From NCBI RefSeq assembly GCF_000715075.1, contig NC_134102.1, positions 96,241,766-96,305,765 on the forward strand: a stretch of DNA of 64,000 nucleotides. The letters are read 5' to 3'. Positions 53,291-64,000 of the stretch are shown piece after piece (positions within the stretch are counted from its first letter, which is position 1; each line of letters opens with the position of its first letter). Made by a program: the position numbers and the translations under genes. Under the pieces are notes generated by a model that made no database searches, was not told the origin of the DNA, and was given only the letters and a program-made list of their open reading frames with translations. Source of the DNA: Nicotiana tabacum. Lineage: Eukaryota > Streptophyta > Magnoliopsida > Solanales > Solanaceae.

Positions 53291-54072
53291 AAACGCTTTT
53301 GAAAGAGTTTGTTTCCCGGACTCTCCGTAATGCGTGGTGCATAGGGTTTGAACGGTTGCGTCATGTCACCATTGACGATGTCAGAATATGCCATCAAGTT
53401 TAATAAGTTAGCCCGTCATACTCCTACTTTGCTTCCTACAGCCAGAGGGCGAGTCCACAGACTCATTAAAGGACTTAATTATAATCGTAAAATTTTGTAC
53501 GACTCGGGAGCTATAAGCTGATACTTCATTTATGCTAGTTGTACAAATTGCCAAAATATTAGAACGTGTTCGGGGTAAGGAAAAAGGAAACTAAGGAGAC
53601 CAAGACGTCTCGAGGTTCTGGGGGATTCAGTGGATTCTACTCTGTAAGTATAAATCATTATGGTGGGGGCTCGGGCAGTCGGCCAGCCTATTCCGCACAT
53701 CGGATTACTCGGGGTGCTCTAGTAAGTTCTTTTAATGCACCACCGACATGAGTTCCTACAATGGTTATTCTAGTTATCTGCACAGACTCAATATGAGCAG
53801 CCTAACCCGCAAAAGGGTTGTTATGAATACGGTGATACTAGGCACATCATGAGAAAATTATTTCAAACTTGGGAGAGGCATATTTCATCAAAGCACTCAG
53901 GCTACGTGCCCTATTGCAGTTACTACACCACCCACACGACCAGTTAAGGGTGGAGGACATACGGGTTAAAGGCGTCCTAGAGGTGGAGACCCAGCCGTTG
54001 ATATATTTATTTTACGGTATGGTGGAGGTCGCTACATCAGATGGTGTCGTTACAGGTACGACCTTGATTTAA
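53291..54072 (+). pseudogene. gag: Divergent gag remnant
   Basis: Across several frames: FERLRHVTIDDVRICHQV-like then KFNKLARHTPT, RGRVHRLIKGLNYN, LVVQIAKILERVRGKE, and a basic Gly/Ser region (KETKTSRGSGGFSGFYS). The zinc knuckle near 53817-53860 reads CYEYGDTRHIMRK, with two Cys missing. It ends with EVATSDGVVTGTTLI, the linker that normally precedes the protease active site, and there coding similarity stops. Frameshifts lie near 53370, 53520 and 53750. It cannot make a functional capsid. Confidence 0.75.
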
Positions 54073-54881
54073 TATAAAGGAATAATTTCCTTAAGTTGAT
54101 TCGGTTCTTAATATCGAAATGAGTCTTCCTATTGTGCTCCAATTATGAGTGAGCTTCATAATTCTATAATTTACTTATGTGTTTACCCCTGTTGGGAGAT
54201 TTTATGGAGATAACTACGCCTATCATTTCGTGTTGGTCACTAATAAGAGCTGTGAGGCTAAATGTGGCTTTTTGTTACTCATTTCGGTAAATTTTGATGT
54301 AAATTCCGAATAATTAATTGCAAATTATGAATTATATGCCCTACCGGTGTGGGGTTCATTATGTATTGTGATTTGGTGTAACCGAAATTATTTAAAAGGA
54401 GAAAATAGAAATTTGCAATTGGCACGATGTGCATATTACTTGTGATTCAGAACTGAGGACGAGATCCTCACATTTTTATATAAATTGATATGTTTAAACC
54501 GGGCTACGAGCTACGGTGGAAGTTATATAAGGTCGAGATCCTTGTGAGGAAAATTCTTGTGTTTAAGTTCTCCCTTGTGAAATTAAATTTGTACTATTGT
54601 ACTAATAGGAGTCATGCCTGTTAGGCTTATTTGAAAATTCTTATATGAAATTCTCTGTGCATAGTTGTCAAATTCGTGTGGTAATTATTAATTTTTAACC
54701 TACGAGGTAGGTGCCCGCCTAGGTGGCATTAAATGTGACTCGTTAATTTGGGTAAATAAGTTTGAGGTCTTCATGCCTCGTGTCTCGTTATCGGTATTGT
54801 GAAAGTTTGAAATAAGATTTTTGTTAACATGAATTTAATTGATGATTCGATAATTGATTATGAACAACTATTAAGACCAGA
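54073..54881 (+). other. Non-coding stretch in place of protease and RT
   Basis: About 0.8 kb, AT-rich, with no long frame and no protein similarity that I can see. It begins right after the gag/PR linker and ends where the RNase H connection ([18 protein letters not shown]) begins. Its first 40 bases (CCTTAAGTTGATTCGGTTCT and TATCGAAATGAG) match the minus-strand element at 3458-3510, so it is shared by at least two insertions. Confidence 0.75.
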
Positions 54882-55430
54882 TTGACCCAGAAGGGTGCTC
54901 CATTCAGATGGACCGAGGAATGTGAGGAAAGCTTCCAAAAGCTCAAGACAGCTTTGACTACAACCCCAGTATTGGTATTACCTATAGGTACAGGATCTTA
55001 TACTGTGTATTGTGACGCGTCATGTATTGGTCTCGGCGCAGTGTTGATGCAAGACGGTAGGGTGATTGCTTACGCGTCCAGACAGTTAAAGGTGCATGAA
55101 ATGAATTATCCTGTACATGACCTGGAGTTAGCAGCTATTGTTCATGCCTTAAAAATTTGGCGGCATTATTTGTACGGTGTCCATTGTGAAATCTACACTG
55201 ATCACCGGAGTTTACAACATCTGTTTAAATAGAAGGATCTTAATTTGCGGCAGCGGAGATGGTTAGAGTTGCTTAAGGATTATGATATCACAATTCTCTA
55301 TCATCCGGGGAAGGCCAATGTGGTGGCCGATGCCTTGAGTCATAAGGCGGAGAGTTTGGGTAGCTTAACATATTTACCGGTAGTAGAGAGGCCTTTAGCC
55401 ATGGATGTTCAGGCCTTGGCCAACTAGTTT
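54882..55430 (+). pseudogene. RNase H domain (residues conserved, two stops)
   Basis: Begins in the RT connection ([20 protein letters not shown]) and carries the RNase H landmarks [15 protein letters not shown] (Asp at 55014-55016), [32 protein letters not shown] and [15 protein letters not shown]. All expected acidic residues are present. TAG stops at 55230-55232 and 55425-55427 both fit CAG to TAG changes. It is in the same frame as the integrase that follows. RNase H would normally be fused to RT, which is missing. Confidence 0.85.
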
Positions 55431-56935
55431 GTTAGATTGGATGTTTCCGAGCCGAATCGGATTTTGGCTTGCGTGGTTTTCCAGTCTTCACTTTATAATC
55501 GTATCAGGGAATGTCAGTATGATGACCCCCATCTGCTTGTCCTTAAGGACGCAGTTCAGCACGGCGATACCAAGGAAGTCACTATTGGAGATGAAGATGT
55601 ATTATGGATGCAGGGTAGGCTGTGTGTGCCTAATGTAGATGGTTTTCGTGAATTGATTCTCCAGGAGGCTGATAATTCGCGGTACTCCATACATCCGGGT
55701 GCTATGAATATGTAGCAGGACTTGAGGCAGTATTATTGGTAGATGAAGATGAAGAAATACATAGTGGAGTATGTAGCTCGGTGTCTAAATTGTCAACAAG
55801 TGAGATATGAGCATCAACGACCTAGTGGATTGCTTCAGAAGTTATTGATTCCAGAATGGAAATGGGAGAGGATCATTATGGATTTCGTTGTTGGGCTCCC
55901 ACGGACTTAGCAGAAGTTGGACGCAGTTTGGGTGATTGTGGATAGGCTGACTAAATCAGCTCATTTCATTCCTGTGATTACTACTTACTCTTCAGAGCAG
56001 CTGGCTCAGGTATATATTCGCAAGATTGTCAGACTTCACGGTGTACCAATATCTATCATCTCTGACCGGGTTACACAGTTTACCTCACGGTTTTGGAGGC
56101 TGTACAGCGTGAGTTGGGTACCCGGGTAGAGTTGAGTACAACATTTCACCCTCAGATGGACGGGCAGTCCGAACGCACTATTCAGATACTGGAGGATATG
56201 CTTCGTGCGTGTGTGATAGATTTTAGGGGTGCTTGGGATCAGTTCTTACCACTTGCGGAGTTTGCTTACAACAACAGTTACCAGTCAAGCATCCAGATGG
56301 CTCCATATGAGGCCTTATATGGTAGGTGGTGCCAGTCCCCAGTGGGTTGGTTCGAACCGGGCGAGGCTAGGCTATTGGGTACAGACTTTATTTAGGATTG
56401 ACTTCGTACATCCCAATCTAGATAGAAGAGTTATGCGAATCGGAAGGTTCGTGATGTTGCATTCATGGTTGATGAGCGGGTATTGCTCCGGGTTTCGCCT
56501 ATGAAGGATGTGATGAGGTTCGGGAAGAAGGGCAATTTGAGCCCTAGGTATATTGGGCCTTTAGAGATTCTTGAAAGAGTTAGAGAGGTGGCTTACAGAC
56601 TTGCGCTACCACCTAGTCTCTCTGCAGTTCATCCGGTATTCCATGTTTATATGCTTCAAAAATATCACGGGGATTCGTCTCATGTGTTAGACTTCAGTTC
56701 GGTTCAGTTGGACAAGGATCTATCTTATATTGAGGAACCAGTGGCTATTTTAGATAGGCAGGTTCGAAAGCTAAGGTCAAAGAACATTGCTTCCGTGAAG
56801 GTTCAGTGGAGGGGTCATCCGGTTGAGGAGGCGACTTGGGAGACCGAGCATGATATACGTAGCCGTTATCCACACTTATTCACAAGCTCATGTACTTTTT
56901 CTAACTCCGTTCGAAGACGAACGTTTGTTTTAGAG
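55431..56935 (+). pseudogene. Integrase with intact chromodomain (frameshifted)
   Basis: The zinc-binding part runs to VARCLNCQQVRYEHQRPSG (about 55774-55830), with stops at 55713 and 55740. The core has Asp in [12 protein letters not shown] (55941-55943) and Asp in [11 protein letters not shown] (56064-56066, with Gly to Val beside it). A frameshift follows at about 56090, then Glu in SERTIQILEDM (56171-56173). A deletion of about 33 bp near 56394 removes the end of the DALEKVK helix and ends the frame. From 56465 the C-terminal part is open, through GPLEILERVREVAYRLALPP to the chromodomain SKNIASVKVQWRGHPVEEAT and WETEHDIRSRYPHLF (56780-56880). Confidence 0.9.
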
Positions 56936-56943
56936 GTGGAGAA
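56930..56943 (+). other. Polypurine tract
   Basis: Purine-rich TAGAGGTGGAGAAT directly before the 3' LTR start TGTGATGACCC at 56944. Confidence 0.8.
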
Positions 56944-59900
56944 TGTGATGACCCAAAATGTCATCTTTAAATTTAATAATTAATTCTGTGTTCTAAGACC
57001 TCGAAAAGCACTATTTATCATTACTCGACTTGCGTGTACAGTACGTAAAACTTTTCCGGAAAATTTAAGGTGAAAAATGAATTAAAATGTGAATTAGAGC
57101 TTTAAAACTCAACTCAGTTGACTTTGGTCAACATTTTGAGCAAACAGACTCGGATCAGTGTTTTGATAATTTTGGTAGGTTCATATCGTGATTTGGGACT
57201 TAGGCGTATGTCCGGAATCAAATTCTGAGGTTCCTAGCCCGAGATATGGAATTTTAATAAAAAATTAAAAGTTTAAGTTCAAATAGTGACCGGATGTCAA
57301 ATTATGTGCAAACGAACCCGGAATAGAATTTTGATGATTCCAACAGCTCCGTATGGTGATTTTGGACTTAGGAGCATGATCGGAATTTTATTTGGAAGTC
57401 CGTAGTAGAAATAGGCCTGAAATGCCGAAAGTTGAATTTTTGGGAAGTTTGACCGAGAGGTTGACTTTTTGATATCGGGGTCCAAATCCGATTCTGAAAA
57501 TTTTCATAGCTCAATTTTGTCATTTATGACTTGTGTGCAAAATTTGAAGTCATTCCGAATTGATTTGATGTGTTTCGACGACACAAGATATACAATTTGA
57601 AAGTTAAAAGTTCATTGATTTTGATTTGAGGTGCGATTCGTCGTTTTGATGTTGTTTGATGTAGTTTGAAGCCTCGACTAAGTTCCTATGGTATTTTGGG
57701 ACATGTTGGAATAATTGGTTAAGGTCCCGAGGGTCTCGGGTGGATTTCGAAAGGTAAACGGAATGGATTTCGGACAAAGTGCTGGAAATTTCTGTTTGCA
57801 GAAATTTCTGTTGCAGAAATTCCGTGCGTGGAGCCAAGTTTGGAAGCTTATATCTCGCAATGCATAAGGAATCAGAAAATGTACAAAACATGAAAGTTGT
57901 ATTCGTTGGATTATAGGTTCCAGTAAGTTAAACTATGCATTATTTGGACATTTGTACAGAAAGTTATGATGGATTGAAAGAAGGCTGGTAGAGCAGTTTC
58001 GCCAGAAATTTCGCTAGAAATTCTGATGCATGTAGCCAACTTTGGAAGATTATATCTCGCAATTCATAAGGAATCCGAATAATTACAAAACATGAAAGTT
58101 GTAGTCGGTGGATTCTAGTTTCCAGAAAGTTAAACAATTTATCATTTGGACATTTGTACCTAAAGGTATGATCAATTGAAGTAAGACTGGTAGAGCTGTT
58201 TCTGGTAGACTTTTAGTGACGAAAAATGGACTTTTAGTGACGGATTGGCAGAAACTTAAGGACCAAAAATGCTCATTTCATTTATTTCGTTTTGGATTTT
58301 TGGAGCACGATTTTTGGGCGATTTTTGGGCGATTTTCACGGGAAAACATTGGAGTAAGTGTTCCTTATCCTATATTGATTATATTTCATGATTCCATACT
58401 CATTTACATCATGAATCCGTGAATTTATGGAAGAAAAATCATGATTTTTGCAAAATCTTCCAAAAACGAAAATTTAAGATTTGGAGGTCGAGTTGTTATC
58501 GGATTTTGATAAAATTGGTATGAGTGGACTCGTAATTGAATGGGTTGTCGGATTTTATAAGTTTCGCCGGATTCCGAGATGTGGGTCCCACGGGCAAATT
58601 TTGAGCTAATTTCGGATTTTACCGAAAATGTAATATTTTCTTATGAAATTGATTATTATAATTTTTGTTGACTGTATCGAATTAATTATGACTAGATACG
58701 AGTCGATCGGAGTCGGAAATTCGAGGAAAAAGCATAATACTTGGTTAAATTGGAGCAAGTCGAGGTAAGTGACTTGTCTAACCTTGTGTGGGGGAAATTT
58801 CCCCTAGAATTGGTATTGATGTGATTATTGAAATGTGTTGAAAGTCATGTGCACGAGGTGACGAGTGTGTACACGGGTTAATTTGCGAAAGATTATATTT
58901 TTAAATTGTGTAGATCACTGTTGCGCATTTATTAAATTATTTTATCTTGTTATATTCTTCATCATTGATGTGAGATATATACTTCAAATTTGTTTGATCT
59001 TTTCTTACTAGTTGTTTTACCTGTTTAGTTGAAACTTGGTTTCTTTTATTCTGTGCATTATTTGAAGGTTGATTTTCTTTAAATTAAATATTATTAATAT
59101 GAAGTATTTGACATTTTTAAACTTGATATTGAAGCAACGCAGTAAAGATTTTAAAATATTATTTTCCTAAATTATTTACTCCTGAATATTTTTATACTCA
59201 TTGTGAGGGAGCCGTGAGCTCTTTATTGTGGAAGAATATTATTGATGAATTATTTTGACATGAGCTGTGAGCTCTTTATTGTGAAAAACTATTATTGATG
59301 ATTTATTTTGGCATGAGTCGTGAGCTCTTTATTGTGGCAAACTATTATTGATGATTTATTTTGGCATGAGCCGTGAGCTCTTAATTGTGGAAAAATATTG
59401 TTGTTGAATTATTTTGGCAAGTTAAATTATTTGAGCACTTGAGGTGCAAATTGTGATATATTGTGATATTGATACGCATGCGGTGGTATAAGGTCTGGGT
59501 GTTGAAACGCATGCGGTGAGATAAGGGCGGCTTGATACGCGTGGCTAGTAGGGGAACTACTAGAAGTCATGCGGTGTGATAAGGGTGGCTAAAACGCGGG
59601 ATGCTATTTCGGGAAAAATGTTTTCTTTAAATAAATTGTGAAAGCTCCCGCGGTGATATAAGAAAATGAGATATTGTGAATTTATTTATGATTTGGGACT
59701 ACGAGGCGGTACCTCGGGAGTGCCCTTGTTGATATTGATTTATGGCTGTAGTTGCCTTTGATTATTATTGTGATTTTCATAAAGTTGAAGGAAATTCTGT
59801 TTTGATTTCCACGAGATATTATTTGCAATTATTTGGTGTCATTAAATGTGACATACTATTTGATTCATTTTCAATGTCATTTTATTTTACTACATTGATA

Positions 59901-60371
59901 AACATTTTACCATGCCATTATTATATTCCAGTAGGGCCTCACCTGACCTCGTCACTACTCTACCGAGGTTAGGCTTGGCACTTACTGGGTACCGCTGTGG
60001 TGTACTCATACTACGCTTCTGCACATCTTTTTGTGCAGATCCAGGTACATTTTACCAGCCTAGACGTCATTGAGTTACCTGCGCACGGAGACTTCGAGGT
60101 ATATCTGCCAGCGTCCGCAGACTCCGGAGTCCCCTTCTATCATTTTATGTTGCTTCCTTATATTTTATCTAGACCTTGACATATAGAGACATTGAGAATA
60201 AATTATTAGAAGCTTGTGACTTATTTCTACCGGGTTTTGGGAATTGAAATTGTTTGAATTGTAGTTTATTTATTTCAGATATTTATTATTATTCTGCATT
60301 GATAGGCTTACCTAGTCTTAGAGACTAGGTGCCATCACGACATCCTACGGAGGGAATTTGGGGTCGTGACA
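56944..60371 (+). repeat. 3' LTR of the LTR-A element
   Basis: Same features as the 5' LTR, offset by 8052 bp at the start and 8063 bp at the end. The 11-bp difference is a tandem duplication of ATTTTTGGGCG at 58310-58331. Tandem array at 59209-59420, common hairpin at 60019-60038. Its end TCGTGACA is followed by the target duplication. Confidence 0.95.
59209..59420 (+). repeat. 53-bp tandem array (3' LTR)
   Basis: Four units as in the 5' LTR at 51146-51357, with the same period and only point differences (for example GAGTCGTGAGCTC in the third unit). Confidence 0.9.
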
Positions 60372-60376
60372 GTAAG

Positions 60377-61342
60377 AGCTCCAAATATCGCCTAACAATG
60401 GAAATGAATGAGCCAAAAAAACTAAGTCTCGTTTAAAAAGAGACCTCACTTCCTCCAGCGATCTCGCACCTAAGGTCGTAGGGCCGCACCTACGCTGTCA
60501 CTTCTGCGAAAGTACCCAGGCAGGCTGGCTCCACTTCTGCGGAAGTTGGGGCGCACCTACGGATCCTGGGCTGCCCTTCCTTGGCTGCTTCAGCGAGCTC
60601 ACACATGCGGCTGGCCAAGCGCAGGTGCGATTATGACAACAGCTGCGAGCTTTAGTTGTTCCTCCCAATTCCCAACTTGGTCTGAGCCTCGTCCGATTGG
60701 CACTCAGCCCCCCCCCCCCCCAGGTCCCTGCCCGAACATACCAACAAGTTTGGAATCATAAAACAGACTCGTTCGAACTCTCGGAATGCCCGAAACAACA
60801 TTAAAACTAAGAATCACACCCCAAAACCAATTGAATCAAACTTATGAACTTTAAGTTCTTCAATTTACTCCCACTGAGCTGAAACGTACTTAAACTACTC
60901 GGAATGACATCAAATTTTGCGTGCTAGTCTTAAATGACATTCTGAAATTATTCCCGGTATCAAAATTCTATTTGGACCTCGATATCATGAAAACCCGCTC
61001 CAAACCAAATTTAAAGAACTTCTAAAACCTTTAAAGAACCAACTTTCACTACTAGGCGCCAAAACGCTCCCGGGTCATCCAAACATACGCCGAAGTGCGA
61101 AATCATCATACGAACCTAATGGAACCATCAAATCCCATTTCCGAGGTCGTTTACTCGAAATATTGACCGAAGTCAAACTTTGCCTTTTAAGGCTAACTCA
61201 AGGAACCAAGTGTTCCGATATCAACCCGAACCCTACCAAATCTCAAACTAACCATCCCCGAAAGTCATAAAACAGTAAAAGCATATACGGGGAGTCTTAT
61301 TTTGGGAAACGGGATTCTATGAAGCAAAACGACCATGTTAGA
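60377..61342 (-). repeat. LTR-II, 5' portion
   Basis: Continues the LTR broken at 48891. It contains a GC-rich block of CTGCGG and CGCACCTACG words (60470-60640) and a C14 homopolymer (60708-60721). The minus-strand start is a decayed TCTAACATGG next to the polypurine tract. No gene seen. Confidence 0.75.
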
Positions 61343-61355
61343 TTCTTTACCTCTT
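61343..61355 (-). other. Polypurine tract
   Basis: The minus strand reads AAGAGGTAAAGAA before the LTR, with GTTCGAGGACGAACGTTCG upstream, as in the other chromoviruses here. Confidence 0.75.
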
Positions 61356-61389
61356 AAACGAACGTTCGTCCTCGAACGGGTTTAGAATC

Positions 61390-62930
61390 ATACCTGGAGT
61401 ACTGAATAAGTGAGGATATCTACTCTGCATGTCCTCCATGGACTCCTATGTCGCCTCCTTAACTGGTTGGCCCCTTCACTGAACCTTTAGCACGGAAATC
61501 CTCTTGGATCTCAACTGGCAATCCTGCCTATCAACAATGGCAAATGGCTCCTCTTCATAACCGAGACTCTCATCTAACTGAATCATGCTGAAGTCTAACA
61601 CATGTGACAAGTCGGCATGATACCTCTAGAGCATAGACATGTGGAAGACCGGATTAACTCCCAATATACTGGGAGGCAAAGAAAGCTCATAAGCAACCTC
61701 TCCAACTCGTCGCAATACCTCAAATGGGCTTATAAACATTGGGTTCAACTTTCCCTTCTCCCCAAATCTCATGATCCCCTTCATCGATGAGACTTTTAAG
61801 AGAACTTCCTCGCCTACCATAAATGATAAGTCACGCGCCTTCTGGTCCGCATAACTCTCATGTCTGGACTGTTCTATGCGAAGTCATTCCTGAATCAACT
61901 TTACCTTTTCCAAGGCATCCTTCACCAAATCAGAACCATATAACTTAGCCTCACTGGGCTCAAACCATCCGATGGGAGAACGAAATCGCCGACCATATAG
62001 AGCCTTAAATGGGGCCATCTCGATGCTGGACTGATAATTGTTGTTGTAAGAAAACTCGGTCCAAGGCAAGAACCGATCCCACTGGCCCCCAAAGTCAATC
62101 ACACATGCATTGAGCATGTCCTCCAAGATCTGAATTATCCACTTTGAATGCCCGCCGGTCTATGGATGAAATGTTGTGCTAAGATCTACACGGGTCCTTA
62201 ACTCACTCTGTACTACTCTCCATAAATGCGAACTAAACTGAGGACCTCTATCTGATATGATGGAAACAGGCACACTATGCAGCCGAACTATCTCCCGGAT
62301 AAAAAATCTGGGCCAATCTCTCTGAAGTATACATAGTCATCACAGGAATGAAATGTGCCGACTTGGTGAATCGGTCTACAATGACCCAAACTGCATCAAA
62401 CTTCAGCAAGGTCTGCAGCAACCCAACTATGAAGTCCATATAATCTGCTCCGACTACCACTCAACGTATTTTCATCTGCTGGAGTAGGCATCCTGGCCTC
62501 TAGTGCTTATACTTAACATGCTGGAAATTTAGGCATCTGGCTACATACTCAACTATGTCTTTCTTCATCCACCGCCACCAATAATGTTGCCTTATGCCGC
62601 GGTACATCTTCGTAGCACCTAAATGAATGGAATATCGAGAACTATCCGCCTCCTCTAGAATCCTCTAACTTAATCCATCAACATTTGGAACACATAGATG
62701 ACCCTGGAGTCACAGAACACCATCATCGCCGATAGAATTCTCCTTGGCACTACCCTGCAATACCATCTCTCTGAGAACCGTCAAGTGCAGATCATAAAAC
62801 TGTCAAGCCTTGATCTGCTCCAATAGTGAAGACTGGGCAATGACGCATGCAAGAACTCGGCTGGGCTCTGAAATATCCCACCTCACAAGTCTATTAGCCA
62901 AAGACTGTATGTCCAAGGCTAGTGGTCTCT
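61390..62930 (-). pseudogene. Integrase and chromodomain, decayed
   Basis: Minus strand, in order: zinc-binding region (62930-62480, with HVKYxNFQH-like remains), catalytic core from about 62460 ([42 protein letters not shown]), LEDMLNACVIDFGGQWDRFL and MAPFKALYGRRFRSPIGWF (about 62126-61950), VKLIQE, then MVGEEVLLKVSSMKGIMRFG to VNPVFHMSML (61820-61626). A chromodomain (about 61560-61400) has LRSKRISVLKVQ-stop-RGQPVKEAT-stop-E and RYPHLF. Most stops fit TGG to TGA or TAG. It is cut at 62931 by an LTR-IV, so RT and gag are not visible. Confidence 0.85.
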
Positions 62931-64000
62931 TGTAACGACCTGGCTTGTCATTTTAAGAATCTATGCCCCATTCAGCTACTTAAGGTCCAAAGAAACTTTG
63001 TAATATGTATTATGACTTACATGTGTGGCCGTTTAATTTTCAGAAGATTCAAAATTTAAATTGAAAGAACAATTCTCATTTTTTGAAGCTTAAATGAAAA
63101 GAGTTGACCGGAGTTTGCCTTTTGAGCAAATGACTCCGGAATAGAATTTTGATAATTTCAATAGGTCTGTATGATGATTTTGGACTAGGGCATATGTTCG
63201 GGTCGAGTATCAGGTGGCCCGGGAGTGTTTCGGCGCCTATTACTGAAGGTTGACATTTTTAAAGTTTAAGAATTTTCTAAGTTTAAGTTGAAGTGGATTT
63301 TGATGTTATCGATGTCCGTTTGGGATTTTGAGCTTGGGAATAGCTCCACATAGTGATTCTGGTCTTAGGGGAGCATCCAGATGTGGATTTGGAAATCTCT
63401 GTTGCATAGGACTGACTTGAGAAGCTTATATCTCGCAATCTATAAGAAAATGGGAGATGAGCAACAAATGAATGTTATAGCCCTTTGTGTCTAATTTTTA
63501 GAAAGGTAAACCATTTGTCGTGTGGAGTTGTCTACAAAATGTTATGGTAGATACACTATAGGATGTCTGGGAAGAGCTTGGAAATGTTGTGTCACAAGGA
63601 GACTTTTATTCGAAAGAGATTTATTTGAAAGAAATTTATTTGAAAGAAATTTATTTGAAGGAATTATATTTGAAAGAGATTATTTGAATGAATTATATTT
63701 GAAAGATATTTATTTGAAGGGAGTATATCCAAAATATATTTATTGAAAAGTATTATATTCTGAAGATTATTATTTGAGAAGCATATAGGCGAAAGATTTA
63801 CATTTGAAGGACTTGATTAATTGGGTGTACTTGTATTTATTATTTGTTGAGTAATATTAATGGCGTTCTTGTTTCCCTTCTATGTATATCACTCATTGAT
63901 TAGTGTTGCCATTATTGTTATTTGTTTTTTTATTATTTTTGTATACTATATTGCACATGTTATTTGACTAGTGAGTATCTTGACTGTACCTCGTCACTAC
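62931..64000 (+). repeat. LTR-IV, 5' part, runs out of the window
   Basis: Starts TGTAACGACCTGGCTTGTC within the integrase pseudogene and follows the solo LTR-IV at 32616 for the first few hundred bases, then differs. Five bases before it are TCTCT; the matching duplication would lie outside the window. It ends at the window edge within the conserved CTCGTCACTAC box. No gene seen. Confidence 0.8.
63606..63735 (+). repeat. 15-16 bp tandem repeat (TTATTTGAAAGAAAT type)
   Basis: About eight degenerate units. They translate as repeated FERNLFERD-like words in one frame, which is a repeat artefact with no sign of a protein. It lies at the place where LTR-IV at 34480 has its 46-bp hairpin array. 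Confidence 0.8.

Larger units (their letters stand above)
48892..60371 (+). mobile_element. Complete young LTR-A element lacking PR and RT
   Basis: 11.48 kb with two LTRs (3417 and 3428 bp), primer site, leader, degraded gag, a non-coding stretch where protease and RT should be, RNase H, integrase with chromodomain, and a polypurine tract. Flanks are CTAAG (48887-48891) and GTAAG (60372-60376), a target duplication with one change. In the stretch I compared closely (49201-49680 against 57253-57732) the LTRs differ at only about two bases, so insertion was recent, yet the coding part has several stops and frameshifts. It must have been copied with proteins from another element. Confidence 0.95.
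47263..62930 (-). mobile_element. Minus-strand chromovirus remnant (3' half), split by a younger element
   Basis: Read on the minus strand: integrase (62930 to about 61640), chromodomain (about 61560-61390), polypurine tract (61355-61343), then its 3' LTR (61342-60377 and 48891-47263). The LTR is interrupted by the complete element at 48892-60371. Its 5' half is cut off by the LTR-IV that begins at 62931. It lies in the gag of the Tat element. Confidence 0.85.

Overview
The window looks like pericentromeric or intergenic DNA from a large plant genome and consists almost entirely of nested transposable elements. I found no intact host gene, tRNA or rRNA gene. The LTRs (about 2.7-3.6 kb), the initiator-Met tRNA primer sites, the gag starts of MVRT/MART type with Gly-Arg runs, and the C-terminal chromodomains point to Ty3/gypsy chromoviruses, probably the Tekay/Del clade. 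The overall style suggests a solanaceous plant, Nicotiana-like; this is inference from family recognition, not from a search.

I use working names for the LTR types. LTR-II covers the five copies at 8110, 18379, 31528, 37000 and 47263. LTR-III covers 4644 and 30346. LTR-IV covers 32616, 39135 and 62931. LTR-V covers 479, 11095 and 15579. LTR-A is the pair at 48892/56944, and LTR-VI the pair at 17308/27414.

Left part (1-11094, mostly minus strand). An LTR-V element (1-3457) sits inside the gag/protease region of an LTR-III element (3458-10925). The LTR of that element is split by a solo LTR-II (8110-10824). Just beyond its outer edge (10926) lies the 3' end of another internal region, with a polypurine tract. 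Middle left (11095-17109, plus strand): an internally deleted LTR-V element whose 5' LTR carries a patch of foreign DNA, including a recognisable piece of plastid rpoC2. Middle (17308-30196, plus strand): a decayed but nearly full-length chromovirus with gag, PR, RT, RNase H, IN and chromodomain. Its 5' LTR holds a solo LTR-II with a perfect 5-bp target duplication.

Centre right (30346-44836): an LTR-III fragment, then a CACTA (En/Spm-like) DNA transposon derivative that appears split by nested LTRs. That nest contains a solo LTR-IV and a roughly 2.1-kb segmental duplication. The CACTA part keeps a 5' exon, an AT-rich intron, a shortened transposase exon, subterminal palindromes and one terminal inverted repeat. 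A Tat-lineage gag (about 45.0-47.26 kb) follows.

Right part (47263-64000): a minus-strand chromovirus remnant (its 3' LTR plus IN and chromodomain) is split by a complete young element (48892-60371) with nearly identical 3.4-kb LTRs. This young element lacks protease and reverse transcriptase and has stops and frameshifts, so it was probably mobilised by proteins made elsewhere. A last LTR-IV begins at 62931 and runs out of the window.

The signals that gene annotation does not explain are LTR structures: a CTGCAC/GTGCAG hairpin at the same place in nearly every LTR, a terminal stem-loop next to the primer site, family-specific tandem arrays of short hairpins (one made of G-boxes), CpG-rich palindromic blocks, and repeated GGTAAGT-like donor sites.
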